Below are positions 1-8,154 of a stretch of DNA of 34,926 nucleotides, in pieces. The notes under the pieces are model-generated. The model was given only the letters and a program-made list of their open reading frames with translations. It was not told the origin of the DNA and made no database searches. Every line of letters starts with the position of its first letter. Within the stretch, counting starts at the first letter, position 1. This DNA comes from Ignavibacteria bacterium. Its GTDB lineage: Bacteria; Bacteroidota; Ignavibacteria; Ignavibacteriales; Melioribacteraceae. Location: contig WPAE01000044.1 of assembly GCA_009773205.1 (NCBI GenBank), positions 1 through 34,926 on the forward strand, given 5' to 3'. The position numbers were made by a program, and so were the translations under genes.

Positions 1-5
1 ATCAT

Positions 6-605
6 TTGACCCTGGGACTGGGGATTAATGTGATCCTACAGCTGGGGAATCATCTGGTCTTTTTTACCTTTTTGCTGGGGAATAATCTGGTCGCCGACAG
101 AAAAATATTGTGGGAATCAAAAAGACATAAAAATTTTGATAAGAAATGGATTTCCAAATTAAAAGAAGACCTGCGTGAAGCAAAGGTAAATGTTGGTGTA
201 ATAATTACTCAAGTTCTACCGGATGGTGTAAATAATTTTAGTTTAGTTGATGGAGTATGGATAGGAAGTTTTTTGTCTACGCTTGGGATCGCATTTGCAT
301 TAAGAGAAAATATGCTTCAAATCACACTCATTAAACAATCGGAAGTGGGGAAAAATCAGAAAATGGAAACTCTTTATAATTACCTAACGAGCCATGAATT
401 CTCTCAAAGAATTGAAGGAACTCTTGAAGCTTTCGAAGCAATGAAAAAACAAATCGAAGACGAACGAAAAGCATTCGAAAAGCAATGGGCTGCTAGAGAA
501 AAAATGCTATCCACTGTCATTAAGAATACATCCGGTTTACATGGTGATTTGAAAGGAATAATCGGTAATGCTCTGCCGGTTATAAATGTTCTAATGTCGC
601 GTTAA
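6..605 (+). CDS. DUF2130-family protein, C-terminal part with abnormal N-terminus
   Basis: From about residue 33 onward the protein reads like the conserved second half of DUF2130 proteins: ILWESKRHKNF, then WISKLKEDLREA, VGVIITQVLP, LVDGVWIGSF, a charged helical stretch and a C-terminal IGNALP segment. The function of this family is not established. The reading frame is open to the window edge and the apparent start is a TTG with no ribosome binding site, so the gene may begin outside the window. Residues before ILWES do not look like DUF2130. They are a leucine/glycine-rich stretch encoded by three in-frame copies of an 18-base repeat. The long coiled-coil N-terminal half usual in this family is therefore missing or displaced. 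The stop codon at 603-605 is formed by the TA target site of an IS630 element plus the first base of that element. The gene is probably non-functional, but this is an inference. Confidence 0.6.
   Translation: MTLGLGINVILQLGNHLVFFTFLLGNNLVADRKILWESKRHKNFDKKWISKLKEDLREAKVNVGVIITQVLPDGVNNFSLVDGVWIGSFLSTLGIAFALRENMLQITLIKQSEVGKNQKMETLYNYLTSHEFSQRIEGTLEAFEAMKKQIEDERKAFEKQWAAREKMLSTVIKNTSGLHGDLKGIIGNALPVINVLMSR
18..92. repeat. Three degenerate 18-bp direct repeats, in frame with the ORF
   Basis: Near-identical 18-mers start at 18, 42 and 75, following the pattern CTGGGGAATMATCTGGTC with a few changes in the first copy. The start-to-start distances (24 and 33) are multiples of three, so every copy is read as LG-N--LV. 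A partial further unit seems to precede position 11. The array ends just where recognisable DUF2130 coding begins (about position 100). Confidence 0.6.
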
Positions 606-1736
606 TCATGAATTGACGGATATAATCTTTTAAGTTTCACCCTTGCATCTTTGGTTGTAAACTGCCAGTTTATTTTCGCGTTTTTATTATTTCTATTTGA
701 TTGCCATGCACCAACTTCTTCCTGAATCGTTGTCATCTTAGAGATATGTCTGTTCAAGCACTGTCCATTTAATACATGTAATTCTATCTCTGCCATATTG
801 AGCCAGCTACCATGCTTTGGTGTATAAATAAATTCAAACCTATCCCATAACTTTTTTGCTTCCTCAGGTTCAAATGTTTCATAGAAGGCAGAGGCTGCAT
901 GTGTCTTAAAATTATCCATAACCAATGTAATTTTTTTTGCCTCGGGATATTGCTCATCAGCAATCCTTTTGATAAATACTGCCCAGTCTTTTTTGGTTTT
1001 ATATTCTGTTGCCTCAACAAAACGCTTTCCACGCAATGGTTCATTTGCCATAAATATATTCACCACGCCATGTCGTATATACTCATAATCCATCTTGGTT
1101 TCCTGTCCCGGCTTCATTGGTATTGATGAGCGCCTTCATCTATCAATTGTTTAGGAGATTCATCCATACACACTACAGGATAATCAGCATTGTAAGGCCT
1201 TTTATATACATCTAATACACGTTCCATATTTGCGACAAAGTCACTGTTCTTCTCCGGTGGAATTACCCACCCTTTTACTTTCCAAGGCTTAAGTTCGTTT
1301 TTTTTAAAACGCTTCTGACAGTTACGTGTGAAATACTTTCTACATATTGCAGTTCTACCATCTTGTCTGCCAATAAGCGCAAAGACCATTTGGCATAACC
1401 TTTTGGCGGTTCACTACAACAGAGCCTTACTAATTTTGCCTCTGCTTCACCATCTATTTTTGTTGCATACTCTCGTTGCGTGGGACGCCTTTCTAAGACT
1501 GTCTCCAGGCCTTCCTCCATAAATCTTTTTTTGACCCTATCTATTGTTCGCATACCAACTTTCAGAACCTTGCTTATTTGTTCATTGGTAACCTTTTCTG
1601 AATACTTACCTTCATCGCAATTAAGAAGGATGTATGACGTACGAAATGTTTGAGAAGTATGTGAACCTTTGTTTATTATCGCTAACAAATCTTCTCGTTC
1701 TGGTTGCGTCAGGTGAATCGTATATTTTATTGCCAT
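602..1736 (-). pseudogene. IS630-family transposase, broken by two frameshifts
   Basis: Three minus-strand fragments together form one IS630 transposase. Bases 1736 to about 1300 encode the N-terminal helix-turn-helix region (TNEQISKVLKVGMRTIDRVKKRF). Bases from about 1300 to 1128 hold the start of the DDE catalytic domain (PVVCMDESPKQ, first Asp). Bases 1128-602 hold LVMDNFKTH (second Asp) and SWLNMAEIEL (Glu). Both breaks shift into the -1 frame. The first lies on a run of eight A residues (plus-strand T run 1298-1305) and could be a programmed slippage site. The second, at about 1128-1138, has no slippery run and looks like loss of one base: adding a T restores a DEVR-type reading. The copy is therefore most likely inactive. 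Its stop codon (604-602) uses the flanking TA and a host base. Confidence 0.85.
605..618 (+). repeat. IS630 left terminal inverted repeat
   Basis: ATCATGAATTGACG, preceded by the TA target duplication at 603-604. It matches the right end at 11 of 14 positions. Confidence 0.75.
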
Positions 1737-1767
1737 AGTTTTTTATGACAAATATAATATATTATTA

Positions 1768-1781
1768 CGTCATTTCATACT
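1768..1781 (-). repeat. IS630 right terminal inverted repeat
   Basis: On the minus strand this reads AGTATGAAATGACG, and it is followed on the plus strand by TA at 1782-1783. Confidence 0.75.
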
Positions 1782-2341
1782 TAACTTAACATTAGTTGAT
1801 GTTATAATAGTGGCTGCTACTAATCCCGTTTGGTTGTAAGATTGAACCTCGTTTAACAATCGTAAATCAAATTAAGTATTGCTGTGTTTGATCGAAGGTA
1901 TCAATTAAATTGCAGCGTTTTTCTCAAAAATTGTGTCAATTGAGTGATTGGGGTTTCATAAATGCCCCAATAACTAATTTGACCAGAAAAGTCACAATAA
2001 ATTTTCCCACATCACATTCCATAGAACAAAGAAAAAGTTTAGCGAACAAGTTGTATTGCTTTAATTAGACATGTATTCTACTAACAGTTTTATTTGTTTT
2101 TGTTATTTAAAATGAGATTTGAAAACCGTACTCTGATACAGTAAATAAACGAAAAAGGGGAAACGAGTGTTTGTCCACGTAAAACATAACTACACAAAAT
2201 AATTAGAAAATAATATTTGAAGTTCATTTTAAGCTGAGACCCAAGTGATGGCACTCACTTTTAATAAAACTAATAACACTATATTTCGATCAGTCGAAAA
2301 GACTGTAACTAATATTTTATAAACAATGATTGGAGAATATT
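1782..2341. other. AT-rich intergenic region, 560 bp
   Basis: No coding frame or RNA gene was recognised. There are small hairpins at 1947-1971 (ATTGGGG / CCCCAAT, 11-base loop) and 2243-2260 (AAGTGA / TCACTT followed by TTTT). The second could be a weak terminator or operator ahead of the lipoprotein gene. The promoter of that gene should lie in this stretch, but I cannot place it. Confidence 0.4.
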
Positions 2342-3034
2342 ATGAAAATCAGAAATAGTTTATTACACGTGGCACTTGTTGTTACTATATTTACTTTCGC
2401 GGTAACAGGTTGTGAAAACCTTACAGAAGGGGAAGAAAATGCTAAAGCAAAGTTTAAAGTTTCTTTTGTTAACAAGACAACCACTTCGTCTCTTGCTAAA
2501 ATAAATACACCAAACACTGTAATGATAGATAGTGGTTATGTAATAATAAGAGAAATTGTTTTTGATGGCGAAAAAGCAGAAGGCGGTTCTGTTTCAATTA
2601 CACACGAACAAATCTCGACCATTTCTATTGCTACAGGCAAAGCTACACCTGAAATTGAAGTAACGATACCTTCCGGAAAATATAAAGATGTAAACCTTGG
2701 TGTAGAAATCCACGATGAAACTAACAAACCATCAATAGTTGCCAAAGGAGTTTATACTGATAATAGCGGTGTGAAAATACCAATACGTTTTGAGTTTAAC
2801 TCAGGCGAAGTGTTTGAAGCAAACGCAAAGGAGCATACATTCGCTTCTGGAGCATCTGCGCTTGCACAAATTAATTTTAGTCCTTCCAAGTGGTTTTCCA
2901 CTGTACAAAGTTATATGCTAGAAAATGCTACTAAAGTAAACGGTGTTATTCTTATCAATGAAAACACTAACACCTCTATATTTAATATTGTGGCTGATAA
3001 ATTGGACGATCTTACACAAGCAGAATTTAAATAA
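2342..3034 (+). CDS. Putative lipoprotein of unknown family
   Basis: This is a 230-residue protein with a short positive N-terminus, a hydrophobic segment (residues 7-20) and a lipobox ending AVTGC, so Cys24 is the probable lipidated residue. The ATG at 2342 is preceded by TTGGAG. A TTG four codons upstream lies inside that ribosome binding site and was rejected as the start. The mature part has many short beta-type segments (MIDSGYVIIREIVF, EIEVTIPSGKYKDVNLGVEI, IPIRFEFNSGEVF), suggesting a beta-sandwich domain exposed in the periplasm or at the surface. I do not recognise the family. The gene stands alone between the IS element and the convergent minus-strand operon, and is followed by a strong hairpin. 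Confidence 0.8.
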   Translation: MKIRNSLLHVALVVTIFTFAVTGCENLTEGEENAKAKFKVSFVNKTTTSSLAKINTPNTVMIDSGYVIIREIVFDGEKAEGGSVSITHEQISTISIATGKATPEIEVTIPSGKYKDVNLGVEIHDETNKPSIVAKGVYTDNSGVKIPIRFEFNSGEVFEANAKEHTFASGASALAQINFSPSKWFSTVQSYMLENATKVNGVILINENTNTSIFNIVADKLDDLTQAEFK

Positions 3035-3091
3035 TAGAGTAATATGTGTGAAAAAGAGCATTCATTTTAAAACAAAAACTTAGCCTTCTGC

Positions 3092-3121
3092 CGAATCCTT
3101 CCCTAAACAGGGAAGGATTCG
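3092..3121 (+). terminator. 13-bp perfect hairpin after the lipoprotein gene
   Basis: CGAATCCTTCCCT pairs with AGGGAAGGATTCG around an AAAC loop. There is no T run on either side, so termination is inferred from the stem strength and from its place between convergent genes. Confidence 0.55.
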
Positions 3122-3289
3122 ATTCTATATCAGCTGACTAACAGATAGTCTCACTTTCTTTGTCTTTTTTTCTTAATATTTTATTGCTGTAATTTCTTTA
3201 GTAAAATAAAACCCGCCAAGTACTTCGATAGTTTAAGACGTTTACACATTACTGTAAAGAATGCTTTAGCAAGTAAGAGATGCTAGTTA

Positions 3290-3544
3290 CTATCCAAATC
3301 TTAGTTTCAGAAACACAATAATCAACACCATCAGAAATGTTAGAGCTGTCATTGCTACAAGAGAAACACTGCCAATAAGAACTCCGTAAACGAGCCAAAG
3401 AACCTGACCAATTAAGTTTATTACGCTCCAAGCAATAGAAATATCTTTCGTGGATTTAGTTTTCCAAGATTTAATCACTTGCGGAAGCAAAGAGGAGGCG
3501 ACAAATATTCCGGCTATAAAGCCAACAAGCTCAGTTGTATTCAT
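3290..3544 (-). CDS. SemiSWEET-type sugar transporter (PQ-loop/MtN3 family)
   Basis: At 84 residues this protein has the size of bacterial SemiSWEETs, which work as dimers of three-helix bundles moving sugars across the inner membrane. Three hydrophobic segments are visible (about residues 5-20, 37-56 and 60-80). The family PQ motif is at Pro21-Gln22, within LLPQVIKSWKTKSTKDIS, followed by the usual basic loop. It is the last gene of a minus-strand operon, starting 7 bp after the MauE-thioredoxin gene. The substrate cannot be read from sequence. Confidence 0.85.
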   Translation of the reverse strand: MNTTELVGFIAGIFVASSLLPQVIKSWKTKSTKDISIAWSVINLIGQVLWLVYGVLIGSVSLVAMTALTFLMVLIIVFLKLRFG

Positions 3545-3551
3545 TCTATCT

Positions 3552-4430
3552 CTATTGAATTGAAAATGATTTTTTAATCTGGGCTAAAAAGTCGCCGTCC
3601 CACTTTTCTTTTATAATTCCGTTTTGCAGCCAATAAATTCTTGGCGGCGTTTGCCCAATAAGGTTAAAAAACTCATTTACTTGTATCATTCGATAAGGAA
3701 AATTGGAACTGCTCTTAGTCTTAAAGGAATCTACCGAAACATTTCCTTCGGAAAAAAAGAGTATATACATTTCCGGAAAGTTTTTGCTTTCTCTAAGCTG
3801 ATACAATTCTTTAGCTGCGTCCTGGCAATGATCACACTCGGTATTAAAAACGGCAAGAAGCTTATTGCCCGAAGCTAAATCAACTCTTCCGCTTCCTTCA
3901 AAAGATGTGTATTGAGCAAATTTAAAATCTTTGGCAGAACCTGCCGGACTCAAAACAAAAACCGACACAATCGAAATTACCATAATTAATAAAGGAGTTA
4001 AAACGCTTCTCTTTTTCTCTTGTGTAATTCTATACAAAGCCAAAGCTGGAATTAGCAACAAAACATTTTTGATTATAGATTCTGTTGGTGAAAGCTGCAG
4101 CATTTCTCCAAAGCAGCCGCAGTTACCTTTTTCGCCTAAAACAAAACCCGTGTAAAACAAATAAGCTGTGAAGCCGGCAATAAATAAACAAGTAGCGGGA
4201 ATTACAACTTTCTTAAGATAGGCGGATTGCAAAAACAACAAACCAAGCGCTAGCTCTAATCCAATTAATAATCTTACATAAACAGTTACTTCTTCGCGAG
4301 AAGATGCAAATCCTTGTTCTACCAAGATTATTTCAATTAATCCAGGAGCAATTAGTTTTGAATAAGCGGAAAAAATGAAAACGAAAGAAAGAAGAATGCG
4401 GAGCGTCCATGCGAAAATGTTTCTGCTCAT
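3552..4430 (-). CDS. MauE/DoxX-like membrane domain fused to a thioredoxin-like domain
   Basis: This 292-residue protein has two parts. Residues 5 to about 135 form a four-helix MauE/DoxX-type membrane unit carrying the vicinal cysteine motif NCGCFG (Cys104, Cys106). A further helix (about 146-162) leads into a thioredoxin-like domain with the active-site pair Cys199-Asp-His-Cys202 (TECDHCQDA) and a TPP segment resembling the cis-proline loop. MauE-type proteins support disulphide chemistry in the periplasm. The arrangement suggests a membrane-to-periplasm thiol relay, comparable in logic to DsbB-DsbA or VKOR-Trx fusions, which is an inference. The start ATG overlaps the pabC stop by four bases (ATGA), so translation is probably coupled. 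Confidence 0.75.
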   Translation of the reverse strand: MSRNIFAWTLRILLSFVFIFSAYSKLIAPGLIEIILVEQGFASSREEVTVYVRLLIGLELALGLLFLQSAYLKKVVIPATCLFIAGFTAYLFYTGFVLGEKGNCGCFGEMLQLSPTESIIKNVLLLIPALALYRITQEKKRSVLTPLLIMVISIVSVFVLSPAGSAKDFKFAQYTSFEGSGRVDLASGNKLLAVFNTECDHCQDAAKELYQLRESKNFPEMYILFFSEGNVSVDSFKTKSSSNFPYRMIQVNEFFNLIGQTPPRIYWLQNGIIKEKWDGDFLAQIKKSFSIQ

Positions 4431-5035
4431 ATAATATCAACTCCTTTTATTTGATTTATTGCTATTCCAGGTTGAACATCAATATCAATCATTGAATTGA
4501 TAAGAAATATTTTTTCATACTTAAGCATATCTTTCAAAGCGATATCTCTTTCGAGAATCATGCCGTCATCAAGAAGTTTCTGCCGCTTTGTTCCGTTAAG
4601 CAAATAAGTAGAAGGCGTGTAAAACTTTCCTTCTTTAGAGAAAACAATGTTTGAATAACTTGTATCTGTTACAAATCCGTTTTTTATAATTAAAACTTCA
4701 TCCGCCGTGCATTTGCACAACAGTTTTTGCAGGTTGCTTCTATCTTCATATTTGTAAGAGTAATTAACTTCATCTCCATTTACAATTTGGAGCGAGCCAA
4801 TAGTTCTCATTATGTAAGGATGAAATTCTACATCGTGAATAATTTCAGAATACAAAACTCTAACCTTGAAGACCGAATCCGAAATGCCTGTTGGAATTTT
4901 AATTTCGCTTGATAAATCAATCTTATTGTTCAAGCCAAACAAATCTCGTTGCGAAGTATTAAAACGCCTCTGATGATACTCCAAATTGCAAAGATTTCTG
5001 CGGCTTAGTTTTATTGTTTCAAGTAAACGGAACAT
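4427..5035 (-). CDS. pabC: Aminodeoxychorismate lyase (class IV aminotransferase fold)
   Basis: This PLP enzyme would release pyruvate from 4-amino-4-deoxychorismate to give p-aminobenzoate for folate synthesis. At 202 residues it is shorter than E. coli PabC (about 270), as is common in this phylum. Family marks are the N-terminal LETIKL / YHQRR segment, the presumed PLP lysine (Lys95, in SYKYEDRSNLQ), the ADEVLIIKNGFVTDTSYSNIVF block and the cofactor-side STYLLNGTKRQKLL segment. It starts inside the end of pabB, with a 17-bp overlap. That overlap and the neighbour favour the PabC assignment over a branched-chain aminotransferase. Confidence 0.8.
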   Translation of the reverse strand: MFRLLETIKLSRRNLCNLEYHQRRFNTSQRDLFGLNNKIDLSSEIKIPTGISDSVFKVRVLYSEIIHDVEFHPYIMRTIGSLQIVNGDEVNYSYKYEDRSNLQKLLCKCTADEVLIIKNGFVTDTSYSNIVFSKEGKFYTPSTYLLNGTKRQKLLDDGMILERDIALKDMLKYEKIFLINSMIDIDVQPGIAINQIKGVDII

Positions 5036-5996
5036 AAATTTTATCTATTAGCTCCTGATATTCTGATTTTACATTGCTCATAAAAGTAATGCCTCCGCCG
5101 CTTCGGTAAAACAAACCTTCTTGCGTATTCTCTATGAAACGAATCATAACAGCACTATCAAGATTATTTCCATCGTAATAACCAAAAACTCCTGTATAGA
5201 AACCTCGTTTAGTTTTTTCGGCGCTTTGAATAATCTCAACCGTTTTTTTCTTTGGTGCGCCGGAAATTGAGCCGGCTGGAAGCATAGAAAAAATTATATC
5301 GCCCAATTTACTATTGTAATCTGCGCCAAGCTCGCCAACTATTTTTGAACTGACTTGAAGTAAACTTTTTTTGTTTGTTTCTATTCTATCAATGTAGCGG
5401 AATCTTTCTACTCGAACATTTTTTGCTGCAATGCTCAAATCGTTTCTTATTAAATCAACTATGGTTGTGTGTTCTGCAGTTTCTTTTTCGTCTGACAGAA
5501 TAATTTTTTCAGCATTCGGTATCGCTGCATCAATTGTTCCCTTCATTGGATATGAAGAAATTACGCCATATTCAATTTTTACAAAACACTCCGGCGAAAA
5601 AACAACAAACTTGTTTTGGAATAACAACTTGTATTTAGCTCTGCTGAAAACAAAAATATCGTCAAGGGTTAGATTGGTTTTAATCTTAGTAGGAAAAGTT
5701 AGATTGGTTAGATAACTATTTCCGAGAGTTATTTGCTTTATCACATAATCAAAAGCAATTGAGTACAGAGTAAAATCTATCGGTTGAATTTGGAATTCTA
5801 TTTCTTTTGAAGATAAGTTGCTCTCTGTAGAACCTATTGAATATTCTATACCGTACTCGGTCAACTCATCACAGGAAACAACAAACGAATTATCCATTTC
5901 GAAATCAACTAAAAACAAAAACGGTCTTCTTTGTAAGCCGTAATTGTTCATTGCGTTAATAGCTTTTTGCTTTTTCAAAACGATGTTATCGAGCAT
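5019..5996 (-). CDS. pabB: Aminodeoxychorismate synthase component I
   Basis: This chorismate-binding enzyme aminates chorismate to 4-amino-4-deoxychorismate. It has the compact form (about 325 residues) lacking the long N-terminal domain of TrpE and E. coli PabB. The diagnostic C-terminal blocks are all present: AEHTTIVDLIRNDLS, MLPAGSISGAPKKKTVEII, GFYTGVFGYYDG, AVMIRFIE and RSGGGITFMSN followed by SEYQE. I chose the ATG at 5996. A TTG at 6005 is only three bases from the GGAG at 6009-6012, whereas the ATG is twelve bases away, so the start is uncertain by three codons. No glutamine amidotransferase (PabA) lies nearby, so ammonia must come from a TrpG/PabA encoded elsewhere. Confidence 0.88.
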   Translation of the reverse strand: MLDNIVLKKQKAINAMNNYGLQRRPFLFLVDFEMDNSFVVSCDELTEYGIEYSIGSTESNLSSKEIEFQIQPIDFTLYSIAFDYVIKQITLGNSYLTNLTFPTKIKTNLTLDDIFVFSRAKYKLLFQNKFVVFSPECFVKIEYGVISSYPMKGTIDAAIPNAEKIILSDEKETAEHTTIVDLIRNDLSIAAKNVRVERFRYIDRIETNKKSLLQVSSKIVGELGADYNSKLGDIIFSMLPAGSISGAPKKKTVEIIQSAEKTKRGFYTGVFGYYDGNNLDSAVMIRFIENTQEGLFYRSGGGITFMSNVKSEYQELIDKIYVPFT

Positions 5997-6024
5997 GTTT
6001 TTCAACTTCTCCGTTCCAGCGTTT

Positions 6025-7371
6025 TTATAAAACTTTGTTTAACGCGAAGGAAAGATTTTCTACGCCAACAATTTCGATACTAGCTTTGGTTTTGATTGTT
6101 TTTATATTATTGAAAGGAACTACAACCCTCTTAAAACCAAGCTTAGCTGCTTCATGAATTCTTTTTTCGATGTGGTTAACGCTTCGCACTTCTCCGCCTA
6201 GCCCAACTTCACCAATTACAACAGTATCGTTTCGTGCAAACTTATCCGAAAAATTTGAAGCAATGGCGCAACAGATTGCAAGATCAACCGCCGGCTCATC
6301 AATTCTAATTCCACCAGCAATATTTAGAAAAACATTTTGAACTGAGAGGCGAAGGTTTGCTCGTTTTTCCAAAACAGCAAGAAGTATAGAAAGACGGCGG
6401 TAATCAAAACCGGTTGCTACACGCTGAGGATTTCCGTAAGATGAAGGCGTAACCAGAGCTTGTACTTCTAACAGAATTGGCCGCGTTCCTTCGATGCTTG
6501 ATGTTACTACCGAACCTGTTGCATGTTTATCACGCTCACTTAAAAATATTTCGCTCGGGTTAAGAACTTCTCGTAATCCGTCATCGTGCATTTCAAAAAT
6601 GCCTATCTCGTTTGTACTGCCAAATCTGTTTTTCTGCGCGCGCAAAACCCGGTAAGAATAACTTCGCTCACCTTCAAACTGAAGAACAGTATCAACTACA
6701 TGCTCCAGAATTTTTGGACCTGCTATCATTCCTTCTTTTGTAACGTGCCCAACTATTATTATTGCGCAATGTGATTTTTTGGCAAGCTGCATCAGTTCAA
6801 CAGTGCATTCTCTAATTTGAGTTACTGTTCCCGGTGCATTTTCAAAATCTGGTTTATAAGTCGTTTGAATCGAATCTACAATAACAACTTTTGGCTCAAG
6901 CTTTTTAATTCCGCCGATAATTATATCCAAATCAGTTTCGGTCATAATCGAAATTTTTTCGCCTGTTACTTTTAAACGCTTTGCCCGTAGGCTTATTTGG
7001 TTTGCCGATTCTTCTCCAGTTACATACAAAACATCGTCATCAATTTTGCTTGCGGCTTGCATTACAAGAGTTGATTTACCAATTCCAGGATCGCCGCCAA
7101 TTAGCACAACCGAGCCAGGCATTAAACCGCCGCCAAGTACACGATCAAACTCTAATATATTTGTTTTTACACGCTTTTCAGATTCAACTACTTGCTCGCT
7201 CAACTTAGTTATTTGATGATCTGAAACATGACTTTTCCTTCCTGTCTTTTTCTCTTCAATCAGTTCTTCTAAAAAAGTATTCCAGCTTTCGCAAGACGGG
7301 CATTTGCCAATCCATTTAAGCGATTCGTATCCACAGTTAGAGCATACATATTTAATCTTATTTCGTGCCAT
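6025..7371 (-). CDS. radA: DNA repair protein RadA
   Basis: RadA is a RecA-like, DnaB-type branch-migration ATPase that processes recombination intermediates. The 448-residue protein shows the whole architecture. It has an N-terminal four-cysteine zinc finger (Cys10, Cys13, Cys24, Cys27), Walker A GGDPGIGKS at 92-100, and Walker B VVIVDS. The RadA-specific KNRFG motif is at 247-251, and a C-terminal Lon-protease-like domain contains the GEVGLGGEVRSV block. Its ATG shares one base with the stop codon of the upstream ABC ATPase gene, so the two are probably translated together. Length and motifs are normal. Confidence 0.96.
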   Translation of the reverse strand: MARNKIKYVCSNCGYESLKWIGKCPSCESWNTFLEELIEEKKTGRKSHVSDHQITKLSEQVVESEKRVKTNILEFDRVLGGGLMPGSVVLIGGDPGIGKSTLVMQAASKIDDDVLYVTGEESANQISLRAKRLKVTGEKISIMTETDLDIIIGGIKKLEPKVVIVDSIQTTYKPDFENAPGTVTQIRECTVELMQLAKKSHCAIIIVGHVTKEGMIAGPKILEHVVDTVLQFEGERSYSYRVLRAQKNRFGSTNEIGIFEMHDDGLREVLNPSEIFLSERDKHATGSVVTSSIEGTRPILLEVQALVTPSSYGNPQRVATGFDYRRLSILLAVLEKRANLRLSVQNVFLNIAGGIRIDEPAVDLAICCAIASNFSDKFARNDTVVIGEVGLGGEVRSVNHIEKRIHEAAKLGFKRVVVPFNNIKTIKTKASIEIVGVENLSFALNKVL

Positions 7372-8099
7372 TAGAATCCGGTTCTTTGAATAAATTTTTG
7401 AATTACAGAATCAGTACTGTTAAGCAGTTCATCGGGTGTTCCGGTAAAATAAATTTTGCCTTCGTGCATCATCGCAATTTTATCCGCTACATTTTTTACG
7501 CTAAACATATCATGCGTAACAATAATTGAAGTAGCCATAATTTTTTGATTCAAATCTTTAATCAAATCATCAATCGAATCGGACATTATCGGGTCTAATC
7601 CAGTTGTTGGTTCATCATAAAGAATATAACTTGGGTTAGTAACTAGGGCACGCGCCAAGCCAACTCTCTTTTTCATTCCGCCGGAAAGTTCTGCGGGTTT
7701 TAATTTTTGTGTATTTGGCAAACCAACCAACGCTAATTTATCTGCAACAATTTTTGCAATTGCTTCTTTAGATTCAACATTGTTTTCGGTCAAAGGAAGC
7801 GAAACATTTTCTTCCACAGTCATAGAATCGAACAAAGCCGCTCCTTGAAAAAGAAAGCCAAACCTCTTGCGTGTTTCGTAAAGTTCTTTGTTGTTCATTT
7901 CGTTGATAATTCTGCCTTCGAATTTTACATAGCCTTTATCGGGTTTAAGAAGCGCAACAATATGTTTTAGTAATACACTTTTGCCGCAGCCGCTTTTGCC
8001 TATAATTGCAAGAGATTCTCCTTCTCGAATTGTAAGATTTATCCCGCGCAGTACCAAATTTTTGCCAAAACTTTTGTGAAGATCAACTATTTCTATCAT
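7371..8099 (-). CDS. MlaF/Ttg2A-type ABC transporter ATPase
   Basis: This 242-residue ATPase has Walker A GKSGCGKS (34-41), a Q-loop in the form FLFQGAALFDSMTVEENVSLPL, signature LSGGMKKRVGLARAL, Walker B YILYDEPTTGLDP and switch VTHD. The LFDSLTV-type Q-loop and the SGGM-KRV signature are typical of MlaF, the ATPase of MCE-dependent phospholipid transporters that maintain the outer membrane. The MlaE permease and MCE protein normally next to it are absent here: upstream lie a repeat element and an unrelated cytochrome gene. The ATG at 8099 was preferred over a TTG one codon earlier. No clear ribosome binding site is visible. It is the first gene of the operon running to 3290. Confidence 0.88.
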   Translation of the reverse strand: MIEIVDLHKSFGKNLVLRGINLTIREGESLAIIGKSGCGKSVLLKHIVALLKPDKGYVKFEGRIINEMNNKELYETRKRFGFLFQGAALFDSMTVEENVSLPLTENNVESKEAIAKIVADKLALVGLPNTQKLKPAELSGGMKKRVGLARALVTNPSYILYDEPTTGLDPIMSDSIDDLIKDLNQKIMATSIIVTHDMFSVKNVADKIAMMHEGKIYFTGTPDELLNSTDSVIQKFIQRTGF

Positions 8100-8154
8100 C
8101 AAGTAATCGAAGGATTTGTTGAGTGAAATATATAAAAATTGAGTTGTATTTGAT

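Larger units (their letters stand above)
605..1781 (-). mobile_element. IS630-family insertion sequence, complete ends, decayed transposase
   Basis: The element has imperfect 14-bp terminal inverted repeats, 605-618 (ATCATGAATTGACG) and 1768-1781 (reverse complement AGTATGAAATGACG), with 11 of 14 matching. It is flanked on both sides by TA (603-604 and 1782-1783), the target duplication expected for IS630 elements. The single transposase is on the minus strand and is split over three reading frames. Total length is 1177 bp, normal for the family. Removing the element and one TA rejoins the upstream reading frame to TAA, so the stop codon of the neighbouring gene is the same with or without the insertion. 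Confidence 0.85.

Noticed and set aside
1-100. CRISPR-like array at the left edge
   Set aside because: The repeats are only 18 bases, degenerate, and separated by 6-15 bases, and they are translated in frame, unlike a CRISPR array.
602-1736. Functional transposase
   Set aside because: Even if the A8 shift is programmed, the second frameshift lacks a slippery sequence and separates the catalytic residues.
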